This document shows positions 1 to 6,154 of a DNA stretch of 10,216 nucleotides, piece by piece. Positions within the stretch are counted from its first letter, which is position 1, and each line of letters starts with the position of its first letter. The DNA is taken from the NCBI GenBank assembly GCA_021774955.1, contig JAJFIN010000247.1, forward strand, positions 1 to 10,216, read 5' to 3'. Origin of the DNA: Alphaproteobacteria bacterium. Its GTDB lineage: Bacteria; Pseudomonadota; Alphaproteobacteria; M2410. Both the position numbers and the translations under genes were made by a program. Under the pieces are notes generated by a model. That model was not told where the DNA came from. It did not search any database and worked only from the letters and a program-made list of their open reading frames with translations.

Positions 1-1293
1 GTTGGTCTCAGTTGCCGCAGCAATGAGGAGATTGTCTACCGATGGTTCATCCACAAAAAGCCGCGAAGCTGGTACGCCGCCCAAGACCCCGTGCTCAACC
101 AATTTATCAACCACGTCTTTGGCGTTCTTGGTGAGGCGCAACGTGATTTCATTGAAGAAGGCTTTGTTGACGACTTCGACACCATCGATTGCGTCGAGCG
201 CATCGGCCAATTGACAGGCCTTTTGATGATTGATTGTGGCGAGGTTTCGCAATCCTTTTTCACCTAATAGGGTCATGTGAATTGAAAAGGCCAGCGAGCA
301 TAGTCCTGAATTCGTGCAGATATTGCTGGTCGCTTTCTCGCGTCTGATATGTTGTTCGCGGGTCGAGAGCGTCAGCACAAATCCACGCTTGCCATCGACA
401 TCTTTGGTTTCACCGCAAACACGGCCGGGCATTTGGCGAACAAATTTCTGGCGGGTCGCAAACAGACCGACGTAAGGCCCCCCAAAATTGAGCCCATTGC
501 CAATCGATTGCCCTTCTCCGACAACGATATCAGCACCCATGGCGCCCGGCGATTTTACCGCGCCCAGGGAAACGATCTCGGTGACGACAACGATGAGAAG
601 CGCCCCTTTTTTGTGGGCTGCTTCGGCAAGCGGGGTTAGATCGCGCAGATGGCCGAAGACATTCGGATTTTGAACCACAACACAGGAGGTTTCTTCATCG
701 ATCAGTGCTGCAAGATCTTCCGTGCCGGTGATATCCGGTGCGGCGACTTCGAGCTTGTCGCCAGCGAGATCGGCGGTGGTTTTGACCACGTCTCGGTACT
801 GAGGATTTAGCCCTCCAGATATGATTGTCTTATGGCGCTTGGTCACGCGGTCGGCCATGACCACCGCCTCAGCGCAGGCGGTCGACCCATCATACATTGA
901 GGCGTTGGCGACATCCATGCCGGTTAACATCGCGACCTGGGTTTGAAACTCAAACAGATATTGCAAAGTGCCTTGGGCAATCTCAGGCTGATACGGCGTG
1001 TAAGCGGTTAGAAATTCTGAGCGCTGAATAAGATGGTCAACGCTGGCCGGCACATGATGGCGATAAGCCCCACAACCAACAAAAAAAGGGCCTGAACCCG
1101 CTGCTGTGTTTTTTGCTGCCATTGCCGACAGGCTTCGCTCAACTTCAAGCTCACCAGCATGGCGCGGCAGGCCCACAAGCTCGTTCAAGCGTGCCGCTTT
1201 GGGAACGGATTGGTACAAATCATCGATTGAAGTGACACCAATGGCCGCCAACATGTCTTGTCGATCATCATCGGTAAGCGGCAGATAACGCAC
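1..1293 (-). CDS. gcvPA: Glycine dehydrogenase (decarboxylating) subunit 1, partial (3' end beyond window)
   Basis: This is the N-terminal-half subunit of the split P-protein of the glycine cleavage system. With GcvPB, which carries the PLP lysine, it decarboxylates glycine and transfers aminomethyl to the lipoyl arm of GcvH. The frame is open for 431 codons to the left edge; the family is usually about 450 residues, so only a short C-terminal piece is missing. Family landmarks are YLPLTDDD (3-10), YQPEIAQGTLQYLFEFQTQ (101-119), YDGSTACAEA (134-143), GRVCGETKDVDGKRGFVLTL (290-309) and TREQHIRREKATSNICTN (311-328). The start is GTG at 1293, whose G is the last base of the gcvH TAG stop (TAGTG), so translation is probably coupled; the only purine-rich stretch upstream is a weak AAAGGG. 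The next gene to the left should be gcvPB. The split form distinguishes this organism from alphaproteobacteria with a single-chain GcvP of about 950 residues. Confidence 0.95.
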   Translation of the reverse strand, partial: MRYLPLTDDDRQDMLAAIGVTSIDDLYQSVPKAARLNELVGLPRHAGELEVERSLSAMAAKNTAAGSGPFFVGCGAYRHHVPASVDHLIQRSEFLTAYTPYQPEIAQGTLQYLFEFQTQVAMLTGMDVANASMYDGSTACAEAVVMADRVTKRHKTIISGGLNPQYRDVVKTTADLAGDKLEVAAPDITGTEDLAALIDEETSCVVVQNPNVFGHLRDLTPLAEAAHKKGALLIVVVTEIVSLGAVKSPGAMGADIVVGEGQSIGNGLNFGGPYVGLFATRQKFVRQMPGRVCGETKDVDGKRGFVLTLSTREQHIRREKATSNICTNSGLCSLAFSIHMTLLGEKGLRNLATINHQKACQLADALDAIDGVEVVNKAFFNEITLRLTKNAKDVVDKLVEHGVLGGVPASRLFVDEPSVDNLLIAAATETN

Positions 1294-1670
1294 TATTGGA
1301 GCCCTTTCACATAGGATGCATAGGCCTCGTCATCCATGAGGCTGTCCAACTCGCCCGCGTCTTTAACTTTCAGTTTTACAAACCAGCCTTTTCCGGTCGC
1401 ATCTTCGTTGACGAGTGCCGGTTCTTCTTCGAGAGCTGCGTTGACTTCGATTACTTCTCCGGACACAGGGCCGTAAACTTCGCTTGCCGCCTTTACTGAT
1501 TCAACCACGGCAATTTCACCGGCCTGCGCGATTACGCGGCCAGCTTCAGGCAGTTCCACAAAAACCACATCGCCCATTTGCTCGGCGGCATATTTTGAAA
1601 TACCGATTGTCGCCACGTCGCCTTCAACGCGCACCCATTCATGTTGCGTGGTGTATTTGAGTTCACTCAT
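1293..1670 (-). CDS. gcvH: Glycine cleavage system H protein (lipoyl carrier)
   Basis: A 125-residue cytosolic carrier protein of normal family length. Its lipoylated lysine shuttles the aminomethyl group from P-protein to T-protein and is then reoxidised by L-protein (dihydrolipoamide dehydrogenase). The lipoylation motif is VVESVKAASEVYGPVSGEV, with the target at Lys60. The family-typical N-terminus HEWVRVEGDVATIGIS (10-25), the GDVVFVELPE strand (33-42) and GWFVKLKV (95-102) are all present. The reading frame stays open upstream to 1793, but that stretch lies inside gcvT and has no family similarity; the ATG at 1670 begins MSELKYTTQHEW as in homologues and follows a purine-rich GGGAAAGAAG ribosome-binding segment. 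The start overlaps the gcvT stop by 8 nt (ATGAGTGA) and the stop overlaps the gcvPA GTG by 1 nt. Nothing appears broken or unusual in the protein itself. Confidence 0.97.
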   Translation of the reverse strand: MSELKYTTQHEWVRVEGDVATIGISKYAAEQMGDVVFVELPEAGRVIAQAGEIAVVESVKAASEVYGPVSGEVIEVNAALEEEPALVNEDATGKGWFVKLKVKDAGELDSLMDDEAYASYVKGLQ

Positions 1671-3237
1671 CTTCTTTCCCCGCCTGCTCATCAGTCGATT
1701 GATCTTCTTTATTTTCATCAGCATCTTCGTCAGCTTCAGGCGTTGTGCTCTCTTCACTTTCTGCAACAACATCGCCAGCACTTTCTGGCTCAACCGTCTC
1801 CGCTGTCAGATCGATGACTTGCTCCTTTTTATTTCCGTCGTCGTGTTCATCGGCATATTCAAACAGCGCCATAACATCGTCAGCGGTAAGATTGGCACCA
1901 GAACTTAAAGGAATATCCACTTCAACGGGCTCTGCTTTGACTTCCTCGGCTTGAGGTCTTTCATCATCAAGCGTGACGACATCAGCTCCGGCTTTTTCTT
2001 TGGCGACCCATTTCTCAATTTCAGGGATCGCTCTTACAACGGGTTCCTCAGCCGGTGCTTCGCCTGCCTTGTAGTAGCGGTGCTCAACGAATGGCAGTGA
2101 CACAACAACTGCGCCGCGAGAGCGGCCGCGAACAACAAGCCCAACTTGGCATCCTTCTTCAGCGTAAGCGGTATCGACATAGCCCATGGCAATGGGTCCA
2201 TCGATCGTCGGTCCAAATGTTCCGCTGGTTATCTGACCGATTGTCTTTCCGTCGGTGTTGATAATTTTTGTACGTTCTCTTGCCGGACCCCGGCCCTCGG
2301 GAGCAATCCCTACACGTTTGCGCTCAGTGCCATCAAAGACCTGGCCCATAATCTTTTCTGCGCCGGGAAAGTCCTTATCCATTTTGCGGCGCTTACCAAT
2401 GGTCCACGTCAATCCCGCTTCGACCGGGCTGATCTTCATGGTCAAGTCTTGGCCGTAAAGGCATAAGCCCGCTTCTAAGCGCAGGGAATCACGCGCGCCT
2501 AAACCAATTGGTTCGACTTCTTCGTGGGCGAGGAGCGCGCGCGCCAATGTTTCAGCTGATTGATTGGGAAGAGATATTTCAAACCCGTCCTCGCCGGTAT
2601 AGCCGGACCGGCTGACCAGACAGTCAATGCCGTCGATCCGGCAGGCAGTCGAGGTCATGAATTTTTTATCTTCGAGGAACGGTGCATGCCGACATAAAAC
2701 CTCGGCGGCCTTCGGGCCTTGCAAAGCAATAAGCGCTCGATCATTTGCCGGCAGGATGTCAACTTTATCTGACAGCTTGTCGCGCATAATCCGAAGATCC
2801 ACATTGCGACGAGAGCCATTGACGACCAGATAAAGGAGGCCATCGCTGGCCTCGCCTTCCGGGCGTGTGACCATCAAATCATCGAGGATGCCACCTTCAT
2901 CATTAAGAAGAACGGTGTAACGTACTTGCCCTGGCTGTAAACCGATAATGTCTCCGGACACAATCGTTTCGAGTGCCCGCGCGACATCTTCATGCCCACC
3001 ATCATTGCTGGCTTTCAAAAAGACTTGCCCCATGTGCGAGACGTCGAACAGGCCCGCCTGAGCGCGCGCGTGTTTATGCTCGGCCATGATGCCTGGCTCA
3101 TATTGAACTGGCATTTCGTAACCGGCGAAAGGAACGAGCTTGGCGTTCAATTCTTTGTGCAAACCCCACAGAGCTGTGACGCGGTTTTCGGTCCGTCTTC
3201 TGCTATTGTTACGAGGTCTTCTTTGAGGTCTTCTCAT
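1663..3237 (-). CDS. gcvT: Aminomethyltransferase (glycine cleavage T protein) with long acidic C-terminal tail
   Basis: T-protein moves the methylene carbon from aminomethyl-lipoyl GcvH to tetrahydrofolate, releasing ammonia. From the ATG at 3237 it is 524 residues against about 365-380 for the family. Core landmarks: LVPFAGYEMPVQY (34-46), FDVSHMGQ (64-71), GGILDDLMV (115-123, containing the catalytic-aspartate region), RSGYTGEDGFEISL (210-223), DSLRLEAGLCLYGQDL (250-265), ISPVEAGLTW (269-278), TSGTFGP (337-343) and a normal family end at LPFVEHRYYK (381-390). Residues 391-524 form an unrecognised tail with about 44 Asp/Glu and 10 Lys/Arg. The first 20 or so residues are arginine-rich and have no counterpart in the family. 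The frame is open upstream to a GTG at 3288, but that lies next to the riboswitch; ATG 3237 has AGGCAG about 5 nt upstream. First gene of the operon, under the glycine riboswitch. Confidence 0.93.
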   Translation of the reverse strand: MRRPQRRPRNNSRRRTENRVTALWGLHKELNAKLVPFAGYEMPVQYEPGIMAEHKHARAQAGLFDVSHMGQVFLKASNDGGHEDVARALETIVSGDIIGLQPGQVRYTVLLNDEGGILDDLMVTRPEGEASDGLLYLVVNGSRRNVDLRIMRDKLSDKVDILPANDRALIALQGPKAAEVLCRHAPFLEDKKFMTSTACRIDGIDCLVSRSGYTGEDGFEISLPNQSAETLARALLAHEEVEPIGLGARDSLRLEAGLCLYGQDLTMKISPVEAGLTWTIGKRRKMDKDFPGAEKIMGQVFDGTERKRVGIAPEGRGPARERTKIINTDGKTIGQITSGTFGPTIDGPIAMGYVDTAYAEEGCQVGLVVRGRSRGAVVVSLPFVEHRYYKAGEAPAEEPVVRAIPEIEKWVAKEKAGADVVTLDDERPQAEEVKAEPVEVDIPLSSGANLTADDVMALFEYADEHDDGNKKEQVIDLTAETVEPESAGDVVAESEESTTPEADEDADENKEDQSTDEQAGKEDE

Positions 3238-3270
3238 CAGATCTGCCTGACATAAGTTGAGTCGTTGCAC

Positions 3271-3286
3271 GCAGCCCAATTGCTGC
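3271..3286 (-). promoter_or_regulatory. Candidate expression-platform hairpin between riboswitch and gcvT
   Basis: A perfect 5-bp stem (GCAGC/GCTGC) with a 6-nt loop lies just after the 3' strand of the aptamer 2 P1 and 34 nt before the gcvT ATG. It is the only obvious local structure between aptamer and start codon. It is not followed by a U-tract, so it is not a classical intrinsic terminator. A role in ligand-dependent switching is inferred from position only. Confidence 0.35.
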
Positions 3287-3289
3287 ACA

Positions 3290-3584
3290 ACCCCACTGTC
3301 ATCAAACCTGAGAGATTTCGTTGTTCGAGAAGCTATCCCGCCAACTTACCCCTTCGGTGAAACGCACCTTCAATGGCCCGTCTACTTTCCAGTAGTTTCA
3401 TACTTCTTGCGGTCCTTTTGCCTGAGAGTTTACGGGGCGTATGCTCCTTCGGCGCTGGCTAAGGTCTTTATGATTTTGATGGAATCAAAATCCGACCCTA
3501 TTTTTTGTTTTCCGTGTTTCCGGACGGAAAACCGGCTTCCACTTTTCCTGGAAACACTTGGGTGCCAGTCTCTCCCGCGAGAGA
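3290..3584 (-). promoter_or_regulatory. Tandem glycine riboswitch (two aptamers) controlling gcvT-gcvH-gcvPA
   Basis: The minus-strand leader of gcvT carries both halves of a tandem glycine aptamer. Aptamer 1 (about 3409-3584) has GGGAGAGAC, GCCGAAGGAGCATA and ACTCTCAGGCAAAAGGACC, closed by a GCGG/CCGC P1 (3575-3578 with 3409-3412). Aptamer 2 (about 3293-3395) has CACCGAAGGGGTAAG and TCTCTCAGGTTTGATGACAG, closed by a CTACTG/CAGTGG P1 (3390-3395 with 3293-3298). The linker is about 13 nt. The family usually activates gcv operons when glycine is high, which fits the genes here. Two oddities: aptamer 1 contains a roughly 100-nt insertion at the P3a position, and aptamer 2 reads GGAAAG where GGAGAG is usual. 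No run of U's follows the aptamers, so control may act on translation or through Rho; this is inference. Confidence 0.93.
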
Positions 3585-3634
3585 TCATGTGTATGTACAA
3601 ACCGCGCACCTCACGGTGGACAGAAAGCCGCCTA

Positions 3635-3662
3635 ACCATAGAAAGGAATCTCGAAGAGTCAA
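3635..3662 (-). promoter_or_regulatory. Candidate sigma-70-type promoter for the gcv operon
   Basis: Reading on the minus strand, TTGACT (3657-3662) is separated by 16 nt from TATGGT (3635-3640). Transcription would begin near 3628, about 45 nt before the first riboswitch aptamer, which is where a leader promoter is needed. It sits in the argS-gcvT gap, so gcv expression need not depend on argS. Box matches only; no experimental support. Confidence 0.45.
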
Positions 3663-3681
3663 TCAATTGAAGGCACTCATA

Positions 3682-3703
3682 CAGAGAATAAAGCAGATCT
3701 CTG
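3682..3703 (-). terminator. Weak stem-loop after argS
   Basis: A 6-bp inverted repeat (CAGAGA/TCTCTG, 10-nt loop) lies 23 nt downstream of the argS stop codon and before the candidate gcv promoter. It has no U-tract, so intrinsic termination is doubtful; it may be a partial or Rho-assisted end, or mean nothing. Confidence 0.2.
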
Positions 3704-3725
3704 GAAACCCTCTCATTTCTGCACC

Positions 3726-5495
3726 TTACATGCGCTCTGGTATCTCGATTCCGAGCAGTCCGAGGACAAGTTCAATTTCACCGAGCGTCAGAGCACAAAG
3801 AGCCAAACGAGAGCGCCGCAACGCATCATCCGGCTCACTCAAAATATGGTGCATCGAGTAAAATCGGCTGAATGCCTGAGCTACGGCATAGACAAAGTCG
3901 CAGAGAATGTTGGGGGCTCTCTTTTCGTAGGCACCGCTGATGGCATCGGGCAATTTAAGAAGCTCTAAGACGAGCCCCCTCTCCGCATCAGACGTGACGC
4001 TAAGCGTTTCGACCTCACCGTCCAACCCCTCATCCTTAGCCCTACGCAAGATCGATTTTATCCGAACGGCGGCGTAAAGGAGATAGGGACCCGTCTTTCC
4101 TTCAAACGCGGTGAAGCGTTCCAAATCAAATATGTAATTGGACAGCCGATGGTTTGATAGATCGGCAAACTTGATGGCTGCTAATCCAACCATGCGAGCT
4201 ACTTCTGCGCGTTGTTCATCGGTTTGGTCAACGGCAAGTCCGGCCTCTTCGATGCGTTTCGATGCTTGCTCGCGGGCCATAGCGATGAGATCGAACAATT
4301 TCATCACATCGCCTTCGCGCGTTTTAAAAGGCTTACCATCGGTTCCGTTCATGGTGCCAAAACCGATATGCTCGAACTTTTCGCTATCAGCCAAGCCAAT
4401 CTTGTTAACAGTTCGGAAGACCTGTTCGAAATGGAGATGTTGACGTTGATCGACGACATAAAGAACCGTGTCCGGATCATAGGTCGTCATTCGATCCTGA
4501 ATGGTTGCCACGTCGGTGGTGCCATACATCACTGACCCATCGGACTTGCGGAGTATGAGTGGCGGGATCTCGCTCTTATCGTCATCTCGTTCGACACGAA
4601 CAATCAGCGCCCCATCACTTATTTCAGAAAATCCTTTTGCTTCGATGTCATTGACAAGAGGATCAATGAGGTCGTTGACATCGGACTCACCTTTCCAAAG
4701 ATCAAAGGTTACATCCAAAAGTTGGTATTCACGTTTGATGGCCGATAGAGAGACATCGATAAAGTGTTTCCACAAAGCGCGATAACCAGGATGGCCGCTT
4801 TGTAATTTCGCAGTTGCTTGGCGCGCTAATTCTTTTCGATCTTCATCTATTTTGCAGGCCGCTGCTGCCTGGGGATACAGCGCTTCTAAATCCTCCAGTG
4901 AAACCGGCGATTCTTTCGGGAAAGGGCCTTCAGCACCGGGCGCAAAATAAGGCAGATCCGGCATCTGGATCTCTATCTCTGAGATCAACTGCCCCATTTG
5001 CAAGCCCCAATCGCCCAGATGGATGTCGCTGACGGTTTTGTCACCGGCAAATGTGATAAGCCGCTGCAATGAATCACCAATTATCGAAGACCGAAGGTGG
5101 CCCACATGCATCGGCTTAGCGACGTTGGGACCACCAAAATCGATCATTATCGTTTTAGGTTCGGTAGCAAGCGGAACACCAAACCGCGCATCGTGCGCGA
5201 CCGCGCTTATGCGGGCACTGAGAAAAGTGTCCGACAATTTGAGATTGATAAATCCGGGACCGGCGATCGTTATTTCACTGAAAGCGGGCATGGCCTTCAG
5301 CTTATCAACCACAGCGGCGGCAATCTCGCGTGGATTTTTCTTGGCGAGTTTTGCCGCTGCCAAGGCGCCATTACACTGGAACTGAGCAAGATCGGGACGA
5401 TCAGAAAGTGTGACACGCCCCATCTCTTTCGGCAGTTCGAGGTCTTCGAATGCCGACCCAGTCCATTCTGATAATTCATCAATAAGAGAAGTCAT
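3726..5495 (-). CDS. argS: Arginyl-tRNA synthetase
   Basis: Class I aminoacyl-tRNA synthetase that charges tRNA-Arg with arginine using ATP in the cytosol. It has 589 residues, the usual size for the family. Layout: the ArgRS-specific N-terminal tRNA-binding domain (about 1-100), then the Rossmann catalytic domain with the HIGH-type motif HVGH (130-133, in AKPMHVGHLRSSIIGD), SVMYGTTDVATIQDR (321-335) and the ArgRS loop GTDGKPFKTREGDVMKL (384-400) that stands in for KMSK. The helical DALR anticodon-binding domain follows at the C-terminus (FTAFEGKTGPYLLYAAVRIKS from 461, ending at SRFYSMHH). The ATG at 5495 is only 2 nt after the lipoprotein stop, so the two genes are probably co-transcribed; the ribosome-binding site is weak. 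The neighbourhood is unusual: in several Rhizobiales I recall argS beside dgt and a SPOR-domain gene, not here. Confidence 0.97.
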   Translation of the reverse strand: MTSLIDELSEWTGSAFEDLELPKEMGRVTLSDRPDLAQFQCNGALAAAKLAKKNPREIAAAVVDKLKAMPAFSEITIAGPGFINLKLSDTFLSARISAVAHDARFGVPLATEPKTIMIDFGGPNVAKPMHVGHLRSSIIGDSLQRLITFAGDKTVSDIHLGDWGLQMGQLISEIEIQMPDLPYFAPGAEGPFPKESPVSLEDLEALYPQAAAACKIDEDRKELARQATAKLQSGHPGYRALWKHFIDVSLSAIKREYQLLDVTFDLWKGESDVNDLIDPLVNDIEAKGFSEISDGALIVRVERDDDKSEIPPLILRKSDGSVMYGTTDVATIQDRMTTYDPDTVLYVVDQRQHLHFEQVFRTVNKIGLADSEKFEHIGFGTMNGTDGKPFKTREGDVMKLFDLIAMAREQASKRIEEAGLAVDQTDEQRAEVARMVGLAAIKFADLSNHRLSNYIFDLERFTAFEGKTGPYLLYAAVRIKSILRRAKDEGLDGEVETLSVTSDAERGLVLELLKLPDAISGAYEKRAPNILCDFVYAVAQAFSRFYSMHHILSEPDDALRRSRLALCALTLGEIELVLGLLGIEIPERM

Positions 5496-5497
5496 GA

Positions 5498-6055
5498 CTA
5501 CCGAACGGTCTTTGTACGGTTGTATGAAACTTGAGCAGGCGTCAATTGAAAGCCGATAAAGACATCGTGACCTTCAACAGGAACCGGCCCGTTCATTGGA
5601 AATTTGATGTTTTTGATTTTTTGACGAGCAACCGCTCTGCGTGCGTTATCCTTGAAATTGACCCGCAATGAAAAAAGGCTTTTATCGATGATCTGTTCAC
5701 CGGCTTCGGTTAGTGCAAGAAACACTTGAAAATCTGGATTGCTCAAGGGTGCAGCCGGGCCCATTTCAACTTCGATCCAAATATCCGCCTTGGCGATAAT
5801 CTGGTCTTTCTTTCGGTCGATGGCGCATGAAAAGTCGACTTCGGTAATTTTGCCGTGATATTCCACGTCAGTGACGTCGCGTCCGGCGCCACTTTTAAAC
5901 TGTGTTAGTTCAGATGCATCGGCCAAAATGCTCACGCGCGGGCATGGCACGTAGGTAATGATCTCATCCTTTTTTTGAGAACATGCGGCAAGGACCGCTA
6001 TGGCAAACGTGCAAGTGAGCGCTGCTCTGATCCGAGTCGATATTTTAAATGTCAT
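5498..6055 (-). CDS. Uncharacterised lipoprotein upstream of argS
   Basis: A 185-residue protein I cannot assign to a named family. The N-terminus is a clear lipoprotein signal: positively charged MTFKISTRIR, a short hydrophobic stretch, and the lipobox LAAC with the modified cysteine at 25. Serine at +2 would favour the outer membrane under the Lol rule; this is inference, since that rule is less certain outside enterobacteria. The mature part is a mixed alpha/beta-looking domain with no membrane segment. It has two further cysteines, Cys38 (VPCPRV) and Cys77 (VDFSCAID), that could form a disulfide in the periplasm. A good ribosome-binding sequence (GAGGAA) lies 4 nt before the ATG. It precedes argS by 2 nt and is divergent from ispH. 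The pairing with a tRNA synthetase gives no functional clue. Confidence 0.85.
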   Translation of the reverse strand: MTFKISTRIRAALTCTFAIAVLAACSQKKDEIITYVPCPRVSILADASELTQFKSGAGRDVTDVEYHGKITEVDFSCAIDRKKDQIIAKADIWIEVEMGPAAPLSNPDFQVFLALTEAGEQIIDKSLFSLRVNFKDNARRAVARQKIKNIKFPMNGPVPVEGHDVFIGFQLTPAQVSYNRTKTVR

Positions 6056-6096
6056 TTGTTCCTCATCTGCGAGAGTAGATACAGATCCGCACGATC

Positions 6097-6125
6097 TTGA
6101 CTTTGCACCCGGCTAACAATCTAGT
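6097..6125 (+). promoter_or_regulatory. Candidate promoter for ispH-thrB-rnhA
   Basis: TTGACT (6097-6102), a 17-nt spacer and TCTAGT (6120-6125) lie in the 99-nt divergent gap between the lipoprotein gene and ispH. Transcription would begin near 6132. The -35 box is good and the -10 box is a 4-of-6 match. No convincing promoter was seen for the divergent lipoprotein gene. Confidence 0.35.
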
Positions 6126-6154
6126 ACCATTGATTTGTCGCATAAACAGGGGCT

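Noticed and set aside
1671..1793. Upstream extension of gcvH (41 extra basic residues)
   Set aside because: It lies within gcvT in another frame; its basic composition is the shifted reading of the acidic gcvT tail, and homologues start at MSELKY.
3238..3288. GTG start at 3288 for gcvT
   Set aside because: It abuts the aptamer 2 P1 strand, crosses the candidate expression-platform hairpin and lacks a ribosome-binding site; the ATG at 3237 is better placed.
3257..3670. Plus-strand open frame of 137 codons in the argS-gcvT gap
   Set aside because: It runs antisense through the whole tandem glycine riboswitch, whose conserved elements explain the sequence.
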